In this document: piece by piece, positions 1 to 10,228 of the stretch
Layout of the letters: each line of letters starts with the position of its first letter
How positions within the stretch are numbered: position 1 is the stretch's first letter
Source: Ruminococcus sp.
Lineage (GTDB): Bacteria > Bacillota > Clostridia > Oscillospirales > Ruminococcaceae
Direction of reading: 5' to 3'
Length of the DNA: 64,000 nt
NCBI GenBank assembly: GCA_020861185.1
Contig: JAJBSV010000008.1
Span: 124,001-188,000, forward strand
Translations under genes and position numbers: made by a program
Notes under the pieces: generated by a model
Seen by the model: the letters and a program-made list of their open reading frames with translations, nothing else
Told to the model about the DNA's origin: nothing
Database searches by the model: none

Positions 1-591
1 TTCTCTGTCGAAGGTGCGGGAGCATATTCACGCTTTAAGTATGAAAGCGGAGTTCACAGAGTCCAGAGGGTTCCGGAAACCGAGTCGCAGGGCAGAATCC
101 AGACTTCTACGGCTACGGTTGCCGTTCTTCCGGAAGCTGAGAATGTCGAGCTTAATATTGACGATAAAGATTTGAAAATAGATGTGTTCAGAGCTTCAGG
201 CGCAGGCGGTCAGCATATAAATAAGACCGAATCAGCGGTCAGAATCACACATCTTCCGACCGGAATGGTCGTTGAATGTCAGGATGAGCGCAGTCAGCAA
301 AAAAATAAAGATAGGGCTATGAAGGTCCTTTGTTCAAGACTCCTTGAGATGAAGCAGGAGGAGCAGGACAAGGCAATCGCCGGCGAACGTCGCTCTCAGA
401 TAGGGACGGGCGATCGCTCCGAGAGAATCAGGACCTATAATTTTCCCGAGGGCAGGGTCAGTGACCATAGAATCGGCTTGACGCTGTATAAGCTTGATTC
501 TATATTGAATGGCGATTTGGACGAGGTGATTGACTCGCTTGCAACTGCCGATCAGGCGGCAAAGCTTGCCAAGCAAGCGGGTGAAATATGA
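1..591 (+). CDS. prfA: Peptide chain release factor 1 (5' truncated by window edge)
   Basis: Frame 1 is open from base 1 ([37 protein letters not shown]...); [22 protein letters not shown] contains the GGQ motif of class I release factors. Confidence 0.95.
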   Translation, partial: FSVEGAGAYSRFKYESGVHRVQRVPETESQGRIQTSTATVAVLPEAENVELNIDDKDLKIDVFRASGAGGQHINKTESAVRITHLPTGMVVECQDERSQQKNKDRAMKVLCSRLLEMKQEEQDKAIAGERRSQIGTGDRSERIRTYNFPEGRVSDHRIGLTLYKLDSILNGDLDEVIDSLATADQAAKLAKQAGEI

Positions 592-1601
592 TGGAAACGC
601 TTTTACTAAGAACATCTGATAGTGATATATCAAAAGCGGCGGAGCTTATAAAGAGTGGTGAGGTCGTTGCTATTCCGACCGAGACTGTTTACGGTCTTGC
701 GGCAAATGCTTTTGACGAAAACGCAGTGAAGAAAATCTTTGCGGCTAAAAATCGTCCTTGCGACAACCCACTTATCGTCCATATAAGTAAATTCGATATG
801 GTCTATGACATAGCAGAGAGTGTGCCGGAGCTTGCCTATAAATGCGCAGAGCTTTTCTGGCCTGGACCGCTTACCATGATTATGCCGAAGAAGGACACAA
901 TCCCTCTTGTAACGAGCGGAGGACTTGACACTGTCGGCATCAGGTTCCCGTCAAATCCGATAGCTCAGAAGATAATTGAAAAGTGCGGTCTCCCGCTTGC
1001 GGCACCTTCCGCAAATCTTTCGGGAAGCCCGAGTCCTACAAACGCGGCAAGAGTTATGGAAGATATGACCGGCAGGATTTCGGCTGTTGTTGATGGTGGC
1101 GAGTCGGATGTCGGAGTTGAATCTACCGTAATTACTTTTGAGGACGATGGCATCAGAATACTTCGTCCGGGTGGAATATCCCGCGAGGATTTACTTAGAG
1201 TTTGTGATAATGTAATAATCGACGAGGGAGTGTCGGCAAAGCTTCAGAGCGGAACTGTTGCACGCTCTCCGGGAATGAAATATAAGCACTATTCGCCGAA
1301 AGCCGACGTTATACTTATCGACAGCGATATCGACAGCTTCAGAAAGTATGTCGTCGAGCGTAAGACCGAAAATACTTATTGTCTGTTGTTTGATGAAAAC
1401 GAGGCTGTTGAAGGAGTGCCATATCTTACATATGGTGACGATTCCATAGAACAGGCACACAATCTCTTTGAGAGACTCCGGCAGTTTGATGAAATGGGTG
1501 CCGAACGTGTTTATGCAAGGTGTCCCGAACGAACTGGTGTCGGGCTTGCCGTATACAACAGGATTCTTCGCTCGGCAGGGTTTAATTTGATTAAGCTTTA
1601 A
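588..1601 (+). CDS. ywlC: Threonylcarbamoyl-AMP synthase, Sua5/YrdC/YwlC family with C-terminal Sua5 domain
   Basis: [66 protein letters not shown]; overlaps prfA stop. Confidence 0.95.
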   Translation: MMETLLLRTSDSDISKAAELIKSGEVVAIPTETVYGLAANAFDENAVKKIFAAKNRPCDNPLIVHISKFDMVYDIAESVPELAYKCAELFWPGPLTMIMPKKDTIPLVTSGGLDTVGIRFPSNPIAQKIIEKCGLPLAAPSANLSGSPSPTNAARVMEDMTGRISAVVDGGESDVGVESTVITFEDDGIRILRPGGISREDLLRVCDNVIIDEGVSAKLQSGTVARSPGMKYKHYSPKADVILIDSDIDSFRKYVVERKTENTYCLLFDENEAVEGVPYLTYGDDSIEQAHNLFERLRQFDEMGAERVYARCPERTGVGLAVYNRILRSAGFNLIKL

Positions 1602-1605
1602 GGAT

Positions 1606-2247
1606 GTGAAAAGACCGATGGGACTTTTTGAATCTGACAATATAAGAGTTATAGGACTCACCGGGCAGAGCGGTGCGGGGAAGTCTAGCGTCAGCGGTAT
1701 TTTTGCGAGCGAAGGATTCCCGACTATAAACGCTGATGAGATTTCGCATGATGTTTCTTCTGATCCCACTCTTTTGGATGAAGTGAGTGAGCTGTTTCCG
1801 GATTGCGTGACAGACACGGGACTTGACAGAAGAAGGCTTGCAGGAATAGTATTCTGCGACAGCGAGAAGCTTAAGACTTATACCGACACCATTTTCCCAT
1901 ACATAACAAGGGGGATTTTCAGGTGTATCGAAGCCTGCAAAACAAGAGATGAGAGACTTGTACTTCTTGATGCTCCCACGCTTTTTGAAAGCGGACTTGA
2001 CGATATCTGTTCTTCGGTTGTTAGCGTGATTGCTCCGATGGAGCTCAAAATACAGAGAGTTCTTGAGAGAGACGGAATACCTGTTGAAATGGTGAAATCC
2101 CGACTCGGTTCTCAAAAGTCGGACGACATGTTCATAAGCAAATCACAGTTCACAATAGTGAATAATTCGGATATTGACAGTCTCAGAGAAAAAACTCTCT
2201 CGGTTATAGAAGAATTAAGGCGGTTATATACAGATGAATGTAATTAA
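1606..2247 (+). CDS. coaE: Dephospho-CoA kinase
   Basis: IRVIGLTGQSGAGKSSVSGIFASEGFPTINADEISHDV P-loop and CoaE motifs; GTG start at 1606 or ATG at 1618. Confidence 0.9.
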   Translation: MKRPMGLFESDNIRVIGLTGQSGAGKSSVSGIFASEGFPTINADEISHDVSSDPTLLDEVSELFPDCVTDTGLDRRRLAGIVFCDSEKLKTYTDTIFPYITRGIFRCIEACKTRDERLVLLDAPTLFESGLDDICSSVVSVIAPMELKIQRVLERDGIPVEMVKSRLGSQKSDDMFISKSQFTIVNNSDIDSLREKTLSVIEELRRLYTDECN

Positions 2248-2797
2248 GAGAATAGGCGCTTTTATTCTGCTGATAATGTTCGTCTGTGGTCTTGGCGCTT
2301 TTCTGTTCGGCTACATGCCGTATTGGTTCGGAAACGAGAGCTACCGGACTGACTATCGGGAAATAGTTGAGAAATACAGCGAAGAATTCGGAATCGACGA
2401 AGCTTTTGTCTTTGCCGTTATCAAAACCGAATCGAACTTTGACCCAAGCGCTGTTTCCGACGCCGGAGCTATCGGGCTTATGCAGATTATCGAGGATTCA
2501 TTCGATTGGGTAAGTACAAAGCTTGGCGAAAGTGATTTGACGTATGAGGACATGTTCACACCCGAATACAGTATTATGTACGGCTCCTATATGCTCGCTT
2601 TCTTGTATGAGAGATACGGAAGCTATGAGCTTGCCGCGGCGGCATACCACTCGGGAATAGGTGAGGTAGACGGTTGGATTGAAGACGGAATAGTGTCTCG
2701 GGAAAATCCCGATGTAGCTGACTTTGAAGGAAGCAACACCAGACACTATGTCAGAAAGATAATGAAAGCATACACAAGATATTCTGAGATTTTATAG
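2234..2797 (+). CDS. Membrane-anchored lytic transglycosylase (SLT domain)
   Basis: N-terminal TM; FAVIKTESNFDPSAVSDAGAIGLMQI...AAAAYHSGIGEVDGW SLT motifs. Confidence 0.9.
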   Translation: MNVIKRIGAFILLIMFVCGLGAFLFGYMPYWFGNESYRTDYREIVEKYSEEFGIDEAFVFAVIKTESNFDPSAVSDAGAIGLMQIIEDSFDWVSTKLGESDLTYEDMFTPEYSIMYGSYMLAFLYERYGSYELAAAAYHSGIGEVDGWIEDGIVSRENPDVADFEGSNTRHYVRKIMKAYTRYSEIL

Positions 2798-2813
2798 AAA
2801 GGATGATTTTATC

Positions 2814-4232
2814 ATGTCAGACGTAAAAAACGAAAAAGAAAAGTCTGCCGGTAAGGCGCTTCAGGAGAAGCTCTTTACCCAGAAGAAGAACGGATTGCTT
2901 AAAATAAGCGATCAGGAAAAGGAAGCTGTTGACAGCTTCTGTGAAGGCTATAAGAGCTTTCTTGACAGCTCCAAGACCGAGCGTGAGGCTGTTGATACCG
3001 CTATCCAGCTTGCAACAGAAAAGGGCTTCAAGGAGTATGACCCCAAGAAAGCATATTCTGCCGGTGAAAAGGTCTACTGGAACAACCGCGGCAAGAGCAT
3101 TGTTCTCTGTGTGTTCGGAACCGAGCCGCTTGAGAATGGCGTAAAGATTGCCGCTGCTCACATTGACTCCCCGAGACTCGACCTCAAACAGCATCCCGTT
3201 TATGAGTCGAACGAGCTTTGCCTGCTTAAGACCCATTACTATGGCGGTATCAGAAAGTACCAGTGGCCCACCATCCCGCTTGCTCTTCACGGCGTTATCT
3301 GCAAAGCAAACGGCGAAAAGGTAACCGTAACAATCGGCGAGGACGAGACTGATCCTATCTTCATAATCACAGACCTTCTTCCGCACCTTGCTCAGGAGCA
3401 GTCCAAGAGAACCCTCGGCGACGGAATCAGAGGCGAAGAGCTCAATGTCTTTATCGGCTCTCGTCCTTTCAACGACGACGAAGTTTCCGAGAAGGTCAAG
3501 CTCAATGTTCTTTCGATTCTCTTTGAAAAATACGGAATAGTTGAGGATGACTTCATTTCCGCTGAGCTCGAAATCGTTCCCACATTTAAGGCGAGGGATG
3601 TCGGTCTCGACAGAGGACTTATCGCCGCATATGGACAGGACGACAGATCCTGCGCTTATACAGCTCTCGAAGCAATCCTTGATTGCGAGAATCCGAAGAC
3701 CACCTGCGTCACTGTCCTTACCGATAAAGAAGAAATCGGAAGCATGGGCAACACAGGACTTCAGAGTCATTATCTTGAAGACTTCATCTTCCACATTGCA
3801 AAGAATGCCGGCACCGATGCTCCTACAGTTTTATCTCATTCCTCCTGCCTCTCTGCGGATGTTTCCGCGGCGTTTGACCCGACATTCCCTGAGGTAAACG
3901 AGCCGAGAAATGCTTCTTATTGCAACTATGGCGTTGCTATGTGTAAGTTCACCGGATCCCGTGGAAAGAGCGGATGCAACGATGCGCATGCTGAATTCGT
4001 TTCCTACGTCAGAAATATCTTCGATTCAAACGACGTTATCTGGCAGACCTGTGAGCTCGGAAGAGTTGACCTCGGCGGGGGCGGAACCGTTGCGGCATAC
4101 GTTGCAAACCTTGGCATAGATGTTGTCGATGTCGGAGTTCCTGTTCTTTCGATGCACTCTCCTTATGAAGTCACCGCAAAGCTTGATGTTTACATGGCTT
4201 ACAAGGGATTCGCAGTATTCTTCAAGAACTGA
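2814..4232 (+). CDS. M18 family aminopeptidase
   Basis: AAHIDSPRLDLKQHP, DKEEIGSMGNTGLQS, GVPVLSMHSPYEVT motifs of M18 aspartyl/lysyl aminopeptidases; preceded by GAAAGGATG RBS. Confidence 0.93.
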   Translation: MSDVKNEKEKSAGKALQEKLFTQKKNGLLKISDQEKEAVDSFCEGYKSFLDSSKTEREAVDTAIQLATEKGFKEYDPKKAYSAGEKVYWNNRGKSIVLCVFGTEPLENGVKIAAAHIDSPRLDLKQHPVYESNELCLLKTHYYGGIRKYQWPTIPLALHGVICKANGEKVTVTIGEDETDPIFIITDLLPHLAQEQSKRTLGDGIRGEELNVFIGSRPFNDDEVSEKVKLNVLSILFEKYGIVEDDFISAELEIVPTFKARDVGLDRGLIAAYGQDDRSCAYTALEAILDCENPKTTCVTVLTDKEEIGSMGNTGLQSHYLEDFIFHIAKNAGTDAPTVLSHSSCLSADVSAAFDPTFPEVNEPRNASYCNYGVAMCKFTGSRGKSGCNDAHAEFVSYVRNIFDSNDVIWQTCELGRVDLGGGGTVAAYVANLGIDVVDVGVPVLSMHSPYEVTAKLDVYMAYKGFAVFFKN

Positions 4233-4247
4233 TTACTTAAACCTTAT

Positions 4248-4282
4248 AAAGGCTTCGCCTGACCGGCGAAGTCTTTATTTTT
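4248..4282 (+). terminator. Rho-independent terminator after M18 aminopeptidase
   Basis: aaaggcttcgcc-tgacc-ggcgaagtcttt stem (one G.T) followed by attttt. Confidence 0.75.
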
Positions 4283-4301
4283 GTGTCTGCTTGTACCGTA
4301 T

Positions 4302-4334
4302 TTGACAAATTATGCTATCAGGCTGAGATAGAAT
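4302..4334 (+). promoter_or_regulatory. Candidate spoIIG promoter: TTGACA-N21-TAGAAT, overlapped by a Spo0A-box-like sequence
   Basis: TTGACA at 4302-4307, TAGAAT at 4329-4334; minus strand of 4301-4310 reads ATTTGTCAAA. Confidence 0.5.
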
Positions 4335-4341
4335 AAAAACG

Positions 4342-5139
4342 GTGACAGACATGAGCATTTATCTTGATACTCTCGTAATAGTAAACGCATATATAACATG
4401 GATTACTTTAAATCTCACATCAAAGCTTTCGCATCAATATTCCAAGCCTGTGAGAATAGCGACAGGATCCTTTATCGGCGGCTTTTCGGCTCTTATAATC
4501 ATAATCCCTGAGTGTATAGGCGTCATATTTCTGAAAATACTTTCTTTTGCGATAATAATAGCTGTGACTTTTCTGCGAAAGGGTATGGGCAAGCATAGAT
4601 TCCTGATTCTTTGTGCCGAGTTTTTCGGAGTGAATATAGTCTTCGGCGGAGCTGTTTATCTTCTTCAATCTTTGATTGGGACAGATATTATCTACATAAA
4701 CAACGCTTCTTTCTATTTCGACATATCGCTTGGAACGCTCATATTCTTCACGGCTGTGATTTACGTTCTGACGGTGATTATCTCCGGCTTTCTTGCAAGA
4801 AAAGCCGACCGGAATCATGCTTATAGGGTGATGTTTGACTATGGCGGAAGCAGTTACAGCTTTGACGGCGTTGCCGATACCGGAAACACCGTTACCGATT
4901 TATTCAGCGGAAAACCGGTTATAATCTGTACAGGTTCTGATGATAAACCGAATTTGGAACGCTTTTCGGCTGTGCCGTACTCAACAATAGATGGCGAAGG
5001 GCTTCTTTATGCCTTTTCTCCAGACGAATTATACATAGAAGATGAAACCGGCAAAAAGAAAAATGTAAATGCTCTTCTGGCATTTACGGAAAGCGGAGAA
5101 CGAAGAGCGGTATTTAATCCCACAATTTTACATGAATGA
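4342..5139 (+). CDS. spoIIGA: Sporulation sigma-E processing peptidase SpoIIGA
   Basis: N-terminal multi-TM; aspartic-protease-like [24 protein letters not shown]; directly upstream of sigE. Confidence 0.93.
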   Translation: MTDMSIYLDTLVIVNAYITWITLNLTSKLSHQYSKPVRIATGSFIGGFSALIIIIPECIGVIFLKILSFAIIIAVTFLRKGMGKHRFLILCAEFFGVNIVFGGAVYLLQSLIGTDIIYINNASFYFDISLGTLIFFTAVIYVLTVIISGFLARKADRNHAYRVMFDYGGSSYSFDGVADTGNTVTDLFSGKPVIICTGSDDKPNLERFSAVPYSTIDGEGLLYAFSPDELYIEDETGKKKNVNALLAFTESGERRAVFNPTILHE

Positions 5140-5152
5140 AAGGACTTTAGCA

Positions 5153-5866
5153 ATGGAAAAGCCGAAATTTTTGAGAGAAATCAGGATAAGAATTCGTAAG
5201 CTTTTAGGAATAGCTTCGCCAGTCGACTATATCAATGGCTCTGACACCCTTCCGCCGCCATTAAAAGGTGAGGAAGAAAAGCGAGTGTTTGAAATGCTCA
5301 CAACAAATCCCAAAAAAGCAAGAGAGATTCTGATAACTCATAACCTTCGGCTTGTCGTTTACATATCCAAAAAATTTGAGTCAACAGGAATAGGAATTGA
5401 AGACTTAATCTCAATCGGCACGATAGGACTTATAAAAGCAGTCAATACTTTCAATCCGGAAAAGAACATCAAGCTTGCAACCTATGCCTCAAGGTGTATC
5501 GAAAACGAGATACTGATGTACCTGAGAAAGACCAATCAACAGAAGAATGAAGTTTCAATAGATGAACCTCTAAATATCGACTGGGACGGAAACGAGCTTC
5601 TTCTTTCGGATGTAATCGGTACCGAACCGGACGAGGTTTACCAGAAGCTTGAAGGCGAGACTGAAGTGCAGCTTCTCATAAAAGCTGTTGATTCCCTTAG
5701 CGGCAGGGAAAAGCTCATAATGCAGATGCGCTTTGGATTGAACGGCGGCAGAGAGATGGCCCAGAAGGAAGTTGCGGACGTTGTGGGAATATCTCAGTCC
5801 TATATTTCGAGACTCGAAAAGAGAATTTTAAAAGAACTGAAAAAAGAGTTGGAGGCTATATGCTGA
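5153..5866 (+). CDS. sigE: RNA polymerase sporulation sigma factor SigE (pro-SigE)
   Basis: [19 protein letters not shown] pro-sequence, [37 protein letters not shown]; start moved from ORF-track 5069 to 5153, where a GAAAGG RBS precedes the ATG. Confidence 0.95.
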   Translation: MEKPKFLREIRIRIRKLLGIASPVDYINGSDTLPPPLKGEEEKRVFEMLTTNPKKAREILITHNLRLVVYISKKFESTGIGIEDLISIGTIGLIKAVNTFNPEKNIKLATYASRCIENEILMYLRKTNQQKNEVSIDEPLNIDWDGNELLLSDVIGTEPDEVYQKLEGETEVQLLIKAVDSLSGREKLIMQMRFGLNGGREMAQKEVADVVGISQSYISRLEKRILKELKKELEAIC

Positions 5867-5910
5867 GCATGATTTCCAGATAATGCTGAAGACTTTTCTT
5901 GAATAGTAAA

Positions 5911-5979
5911 TATACACTTCGGCAATAATGATATAAGATTTTCCGTTTGGAAAGAATCAATCATTATCCGGAGTGTATA
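5911..5979 (+). promoter_or_regulatory. Long stem-loop in sigG leader overlapping its RBS
   Basis: tatacacttcggCAataatgat (5911-5932) pairs with atcattatccggagtgtata (5960-5979), 20 bp incl. one G.T, 2-nt bulge; ATG at 5985. Confidence 0.8.
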
Positions 5980-5984
5980 CTTAT

Positions 5985-6755
5985 ATGCAATACAGTAAGG
6001 TTGAGATAAGCGGCGTCAACACAAGAGACTTGAAGGTCCTGAGTGAAGACAAGAAGATGGAGCTATTGGTAAAAGTAAAACAGGGTGACAAAATGGCGAG
6101 GGACGAGCTGATTCGGGGAAACCTTCGCCTTGTTTTAAGCGTGATTCAGAAGTTTATGTCGAGAGGAACGCCTCCCGACGATTTATTTCAGGTCGGAGTT
6201 GTAGGCCTTATCAAGGCGATAGACAACTTCAACATAAATCTTGATGTGAAGTTTTCAACCTATGCCGTACCTATGATAACAGGCGAGTTGAGAAGATATC
6301 TTCGCGATGACAATGCGATAAGAGTGTCACGTTCAACGAGGGATTTGGCATATCGGGCAATGCAGGCTAAAGAAAGGCTGACCGCATCAAGCGATACCGA
6401 GCCAACTGCCAGAGATATAGCAAAAGAACTGGATGTGAAAGAATCGGAGGTAGTGTTTGCTCTCGAATCAATCAGCGACCCGGTTTCGATATACGAGCCG
6501 GTATATTCGAGTACAGGTGATACTCTTTATGTCCTCGATCAACTCGGCGACAGCTCAAGCGATGAAGGCTGGATTGATGAGCTATTGCTTCGTGAAGCGA
6601 TAAAGATGCTTTCGGAAAGAGAGAAAAATATTCTGTATCTCAGATTCTATCAGGGCAAAACACAGGTCGAAGTAGCAAATGAAATCGGAATTTCTCAGGC
6701 ACAGGTTTCAAGAGTCGAAAAAAGTGCGTTGTCAAGGATAAAATCGAAAGTATAG
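5985..6755 (+). CDS. sigG: RNA polymerase sporulation sigma factor SigG
   Basis: KVEISGVNTRDLKVLSEDKKMELL...ARDELIRGNLRLVLSVIQKFMSRGTPPDDLFQVGVVGLIKAIDNF; follows sigE; ATG 5985 preferred over the in-frame GTG at 5973. Confidence 0.95.
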   Translation: MQYSKVEISGVNTRDLKVLSEDKKMELLVKVKQGDKMARDELIRGNLRLVLSVIQKFMSRGTPPDDLFQVGVVGLIKAIDNFNINLDVKFSTYAVPMITGELRRYLRDDNAIRVSRSTRDLAYRAMQAKERLTASSDTEPTARDIAKELDVKESEVVFALESISDPVSIYEPVYSSTGDTLYVLDQLGDSSSDEGWIDELLLREAIKMLSEREKNILYLRFYQGKTQVEVANEIGISQAQVSRVEKSALSRIKSKV

Positions 6756-6758
6756 CCC

Positions 6759-6787
6759 TTGACAAATTTAATTTCCCGTGTTAAGAT
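6759..6787 (+). promoter_or_regulatory. Sigma-A type promoter for tyrS
   Basis: TTGACA-N17-TAAGAT. Confidence 0.7.
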
Positions 6788-6826
6788 GGTTTATCTACCA
6801 CAAAGAGATGAAACGAGGAAATTACA

Positions 6827-8026
6827 ATGCAGATTTACGAAGAACTCAAGGTGAGAGGGCTCATAGCTCAGGTTACCGACGAGGAAGAAATAAGAGAGCT
6901 TATCAACAATGGCAAGGCAACATTCTATATCGGCTTTGACCCGACAGCGGATTCACTTCATGTCGGACACTTTATGGCTCTTTGCCTTATGAAGAGACTC
7001 CAGATGGCGGGAAATCGCCCTGTCGTGCTTATCGGAGGTGGAACCGGATATATCGGCGACCCTTCGGGCAGAACCGATATGCGTTCGATGATGACTCCCG
7101 AGATGATTCAGCATAACTGCGATTGCTTTAAGAAGCAGATGGAGCGCTTCATAGAGTTCGGCGACGACAAGGCTATAATGGTCAATAACGCCGACTGGCT
7201 TTTGAATCTTAATTATATCGAGCTCTTAAGAGAAGTCGGAGCTTGCTTTTCTGTAAACAATATGCTTCGTGCTGAGTGCTACAAGCAGAGAATGGAAAAA
7301 GGTCTTTCCTTCCTTGAATTCAACTACATGATTATGCAGTCATATGACTTCTACTATCTGTATCAGCATTACGGCTGTAACATGCAGTTCGGCGGAGACG
7401 ATCAGTGGTCGAATATGCTCGGTGGTACCGAGCTTATAAGAAAGAAGCTTGGCAAGGATGCCTATGCTATGACCATAACTCTTCTTCTTAACTCCGAGGG
7501 CAAGAAGATGGGCAAGACCCAAAGTGGTGCAGTCTGGCTTGACCCAAACAAGACTTCTCCTTATGACTTCTTCCAGTACTGGAGAAATGTCGGCGATGCC
7601 GATGTCATGAAGTGCATAAGGATGCTTACGTTTCTGCCTCTTGAGCAAATCGACAAGATGGATTCCTGGGAAGGAAGCGAGCTCAACAAAGCTAAGGAAA
7701 TTCTCGCCTATGAGCTCACAAAGCTCGTTCACGGTGAGGAAGAAGCCGACAAGGCTCTTGCCGCGGCGAGAGCGGTGTTTGGCGGCTCCGGCTCCAACGA
7801 GAATATGCCCACTTTTGAGTTTGAAACTGATTTTATTGGTATTCTCGATGCCATGGTGGCGACAAAGCTTGCGCCGAGTAAAGGAGAGGCAAGAAGGCTC
7901 ATCCAGCAAGGCGGAGTTACTCTCAATGGCGAGAAGGTCACTGATGTTTCACTTGACGTTGACCTTTTTTCTGAAGTAATTCTCAAGAGAGGCAAAAAGC
8001 AGGTTGTAAGGCTTATTAAGAAATAA
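6827..8026 (+). CDS. tyrS: Tyrosyl-tRNA synthetase
   Basis: [45 protein letters not shown]-terminal S4 domain. Confidence 0.97.
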   Translation: MQIYEELKVRGLIAQVTDEEEIRELINNGKATFYIGFDPTADSLHVGHFMALCLMKRLQMAGNRPVVLIGGGTGYIGDPSGRTDMRSMMTPEMIQHNCDCFKKQMERFIEFGDDKAIMVNNADWLLNLNYIELLREVGACFSVNNMLRAECYKQRMEKGLSFLEFNYMIMQSYDFYYLYQHYGCNMQFGGDDQWSNMLGGTELIRKKLGKDAYAMTITLLLNSEGKKMGKTQSGAVWLDPNKTSPYDFFQYWRNVGDADVMKCIRMLTFLPLEQIDKMDSWEGSELNKAKEILAYELTKLVHGEEEADKALAAARAVFGGSGSNENMPTFEFETDFIGILDAMVATKLAPSKGEARRLIQQGGVTLNGEKVTDVSLDVDLFSEVILKRGKKQVVRLIKK

Positions 8027-8042
8027 TCAGGCATAATAATAA

Positions 8043-8072
8043 CCGTCTCCGTAAATCGGAGGCGGCTTTTTT
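8043..8072 (+). terminator. Rho-independent terminator after tyrS
   Basis: ccgtctccg-taaat-cggaggcgg-ctttttt. Confidence 0.85.
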
Positions 8073-8081
8073 AGTGTAGTG

Positions 8082-9059
8082 TCATTCACAGCGTTCCCAG
8101 AACGACTTGATTTCTGCTTCATAGCCGGTCTTATCCATGAAGTAATTCATGCAGTGTCCTGCACCGTTGACAGCATACAGTTTCTTCGAAGCAGAGCAAG
8201 AGTTGTAGTTCTCATATGCCATTTCTATTGGCACAATATCGTCTTCTGTTCCGTGGATGAGCAAAACCGGAATATTACAGCTCTCAAGAGCTTCCGAAAC
8301 TGTGTAGGAGGTATCGGTGTGGAGCTTCTTGTCGGCTGTGGTGTTGAAGATGGTTTCAACTCTGTTATACGGAATACGGGAATTCTTTTCAAAGACGTGT
8401 TGCCAGATTTCTCTTGCGGATGAATATGCACTGTCGGCGATGACGCCTTTCACGTTCTCGGGAGGATTCAATCCGGTTGCCATCAGTACGGTTGATGCTC
8501 CCATTGAAAGACCATAGAGGTAGATGGGAAGTTTATTTTCGCATCTTTCATTTACCCATGAAATCCAGTCAAGGCAATCATATCTTTCCAAGAGCCCGAA
8601 GCCGGTGTATTTTCCTCCGCTGTTTCCGTGTGCTCTTTGCTCTACGAAGAGGATATTGCAGCCATTGTCATGCAAAAAGTATGCCGAAAGACCGAAATCC
8701 AAATCCCATGTGACGTGCCAACCGTGGAAACAGATAACCGTTCTTTTTGCATTTTCGCACTGCCACCAGTGTCCGATGAGCTTCAAATCATCTCGACTCG
8801 TAATGCTGACCTCTTCGAGATTTTTCTCATCCAGCTTCTCAGCGGCAATCTTCTTTTCTTCCTCGAATTTGTCGAAAACCGATTGTTCCAAATTCTCGTC
8901 TTTCTGACGTTTAGTGATTTTGTGTAACTTCGGCTTTTCTCTTTTCAGAACCGCATCCGCAACCATCTGAAGCATAAGATATGCCGAAGCCGCTGTCAAT
9001 GCACACGCCGCGGCAACAGATGCGCCAACTATTATTTTCTTTTTCGTATTCTTGTTCAT
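8082..9059 (-). CDS. Alpha/beta hydrolase with N-terminal signal/TM segment
   Basis: CFHGWHVTWD, FVEQRAHGNSGG, YGLSMGASTVLM (GxSxG), PVLLIHGTEDDIVP; start MNKNTKKKIIV at 9059 rather than ORF-track 9107. Confidence 0.85.
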   Translation of the reverse strand: MNKNTKKKIIVGASVAAACALTAASAYLMLQMVADAVLKREKPKLHKITKRQKDENLEQSVFDKFEEEKKIAAEKLDEKNLEEVSITSRDDLKLIGHWWQCENAKRTVICFHGWHVTWDLDFGLSAYFLHDNGCNILFVEQRAHGNSGGKYTGFGLLERYDCLDWISWVNERCENKLPIYLYGLSMGASTVLMATGLNPPENVKGVIADSAYSSAREIWQHVFEKNSRIPYNRVETIFNTTADKKLHTDTSYTVSEALESCNIPVLLIHGTEDDIVPIEMAYENYNSCSASKKLYAVNGAGHCMNYFMDKTGYEAEIKSFWERCE

Positions 9060-9127
9060 GATACCATCTCCGTTATGTGAATACGTTTGTCCTTGGACTT
9101 GTTGCATATATTATAGCACCTTGATGT

Positions 9128-9168
9128 CAAAAAAGCATTAGACAAACCGGAAAGCTTGTCTAATGCTT
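9128..9168 (-). terminator. Terminator for the dnaD-dnaC transcript (minus strand)
   Basis: Perfect 13-bp stem aagcattagacaa/ttgtctaatgctt, followed on the minus strand by a T-run. Confidence 0.8.
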
Positions 9169-9200
9169 GGTGAACACTTAAAGAAAAGTGTGGGAATACA

Positions 9201-10214
9201 TCAGTTAAAGATGCCTTCACGCCTCTTGATCTGGCGAATGTCCTCGCCGATAAATCGGAGCGTGTGGTAATTTCCTATGAGGCGAGATATGATTCTGTCG
9301 TCATATCTTTCGGAAAGCTCGTTGATGGATAAGTTTGACGACACAATAGTCGGTTTGCCCATATTGCATCTTGAATTGATGAGATTATAGATGGTGGCAG
9401 AATTGAAGGATGACTTGAATTCGCATCCCAAATCGTCAAGAATCAAAAGCTCGGCATTCAGAAGAAGCTCCAGAGTGTCGCCTTCGGCACGTCCGAAATG
9501 TTCGTTTTCAATATATCTGAGATAATTCTGGATAGAGTCGAAAGCAACGCTTATGCCCTTTCGTACAAGCTCATTTGCGATGCAGGAGGACAAGAAGGTT
9601 TTTCCGAGTCCGGTTTTACCGAGCATGAAAAGGCTTTGCGATTGCTCGGAGAATCCATTTGCGTAGCCAATGCAGAAATTGAGTATTTCAGCCATTCTGT
9701 TTCTGCAATCGTAAGCAGTTCCGTTATACTGATATGTTTCGGGATAGAAGCTAAGATCGAACTCCGAAAAATTATGGAGCTTGATTTTGCACTGCTCGTT
9801 GAGCTTTGAAATCGTGAAAGATGCCATGAGTTCTTCGGCACACTTGCACCTGTTCCCGAGATGAATGCCCGTATCTCCGCAGACAGGGCAGGTATAGTTT
9901 ACAGTCAGATAATCCTCTGGATAGCCAAAAGCAGTGAGAGCGTTTTTTAGTTTTTCCTGATCCTCTAAGTTTTCGTTTTTGATTTTTTCGACTGCTTCGG
10001 AAACGTTGACGGCAGGTTTTCCGTTCTGGTCTTTCGAAAAAATAACCCTGGCAAGCTTCGACGAAGTCTTGGAAATATTAAGAAATATCTCATATATCTC
10101 GGGATGATTCTTTTTTATGCTCTGAACATGAGCATCATATGTATTCAAGGCATCCTGGCGTCTTGCTTCGATGACCGAATATGCGGCGTTTACCGCTTCC
10201 TGGGTGTATTTCAT
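9201..10214 (-). CDS. dnaC: DnaC/DnaI-like helicase loader ATPase
   Basis: CPVCGDTGIHLGNRCKC zinc motif, LFMLGKTGLGKTFLSSCIANEL Walker A, LLILDDLGCE Walker B. Confidence 0.9.
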   Translation of the reverse strand: MKYTQEAVNAAYSVIEARRQDALNTYDAHVQSIKKNHPEIYEIFLNISKTSSKLARVIFSKDQNGKPAVNVSEAVEKIKNENLEDQEKLKNALTAFGYPEDYLTVNYTCPVCGDTGIHLGNRCKCAEELMASFTISKLNEQCKIKLHNFSEFDLSFYPETYQYNGTAYDCRNRMAEILNFCIGYANGFSEQSQSLFMLGKTGLGKTFLSSCIANELVRKGISVAFDSIQNYLRYIENEHFGRAEGDTLELLLNAELLILDDLGCEFKSSFNSATIYNLINSRCNMGKPTIVSSNLSINELSERYDDRIISRLIGNYHTLRFIGEDIRQIKRREGIFN

Positions 10215-10228
10215 TATGGTAACCTCCG

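Noticed and set aside
1191-2115. Minus-strand ORFs (208 and 174 aa) over sua5/coaE
   Set aside because: Antisense to two clear CDSs, no domain signal
2817-3794. 325-aa minus-strand ORF antisense to the M18 aminopeptidase
   Set aside because: No recognisable domain, no RBS, fully covered by a well-supported CDS on the other strand; a codon-bias shadow ORF
6788-6826. T-box leader for tyrS
   Set aside because: Leader after the predicted promoter is only ~35 nt; no specifier stem or antiterminator
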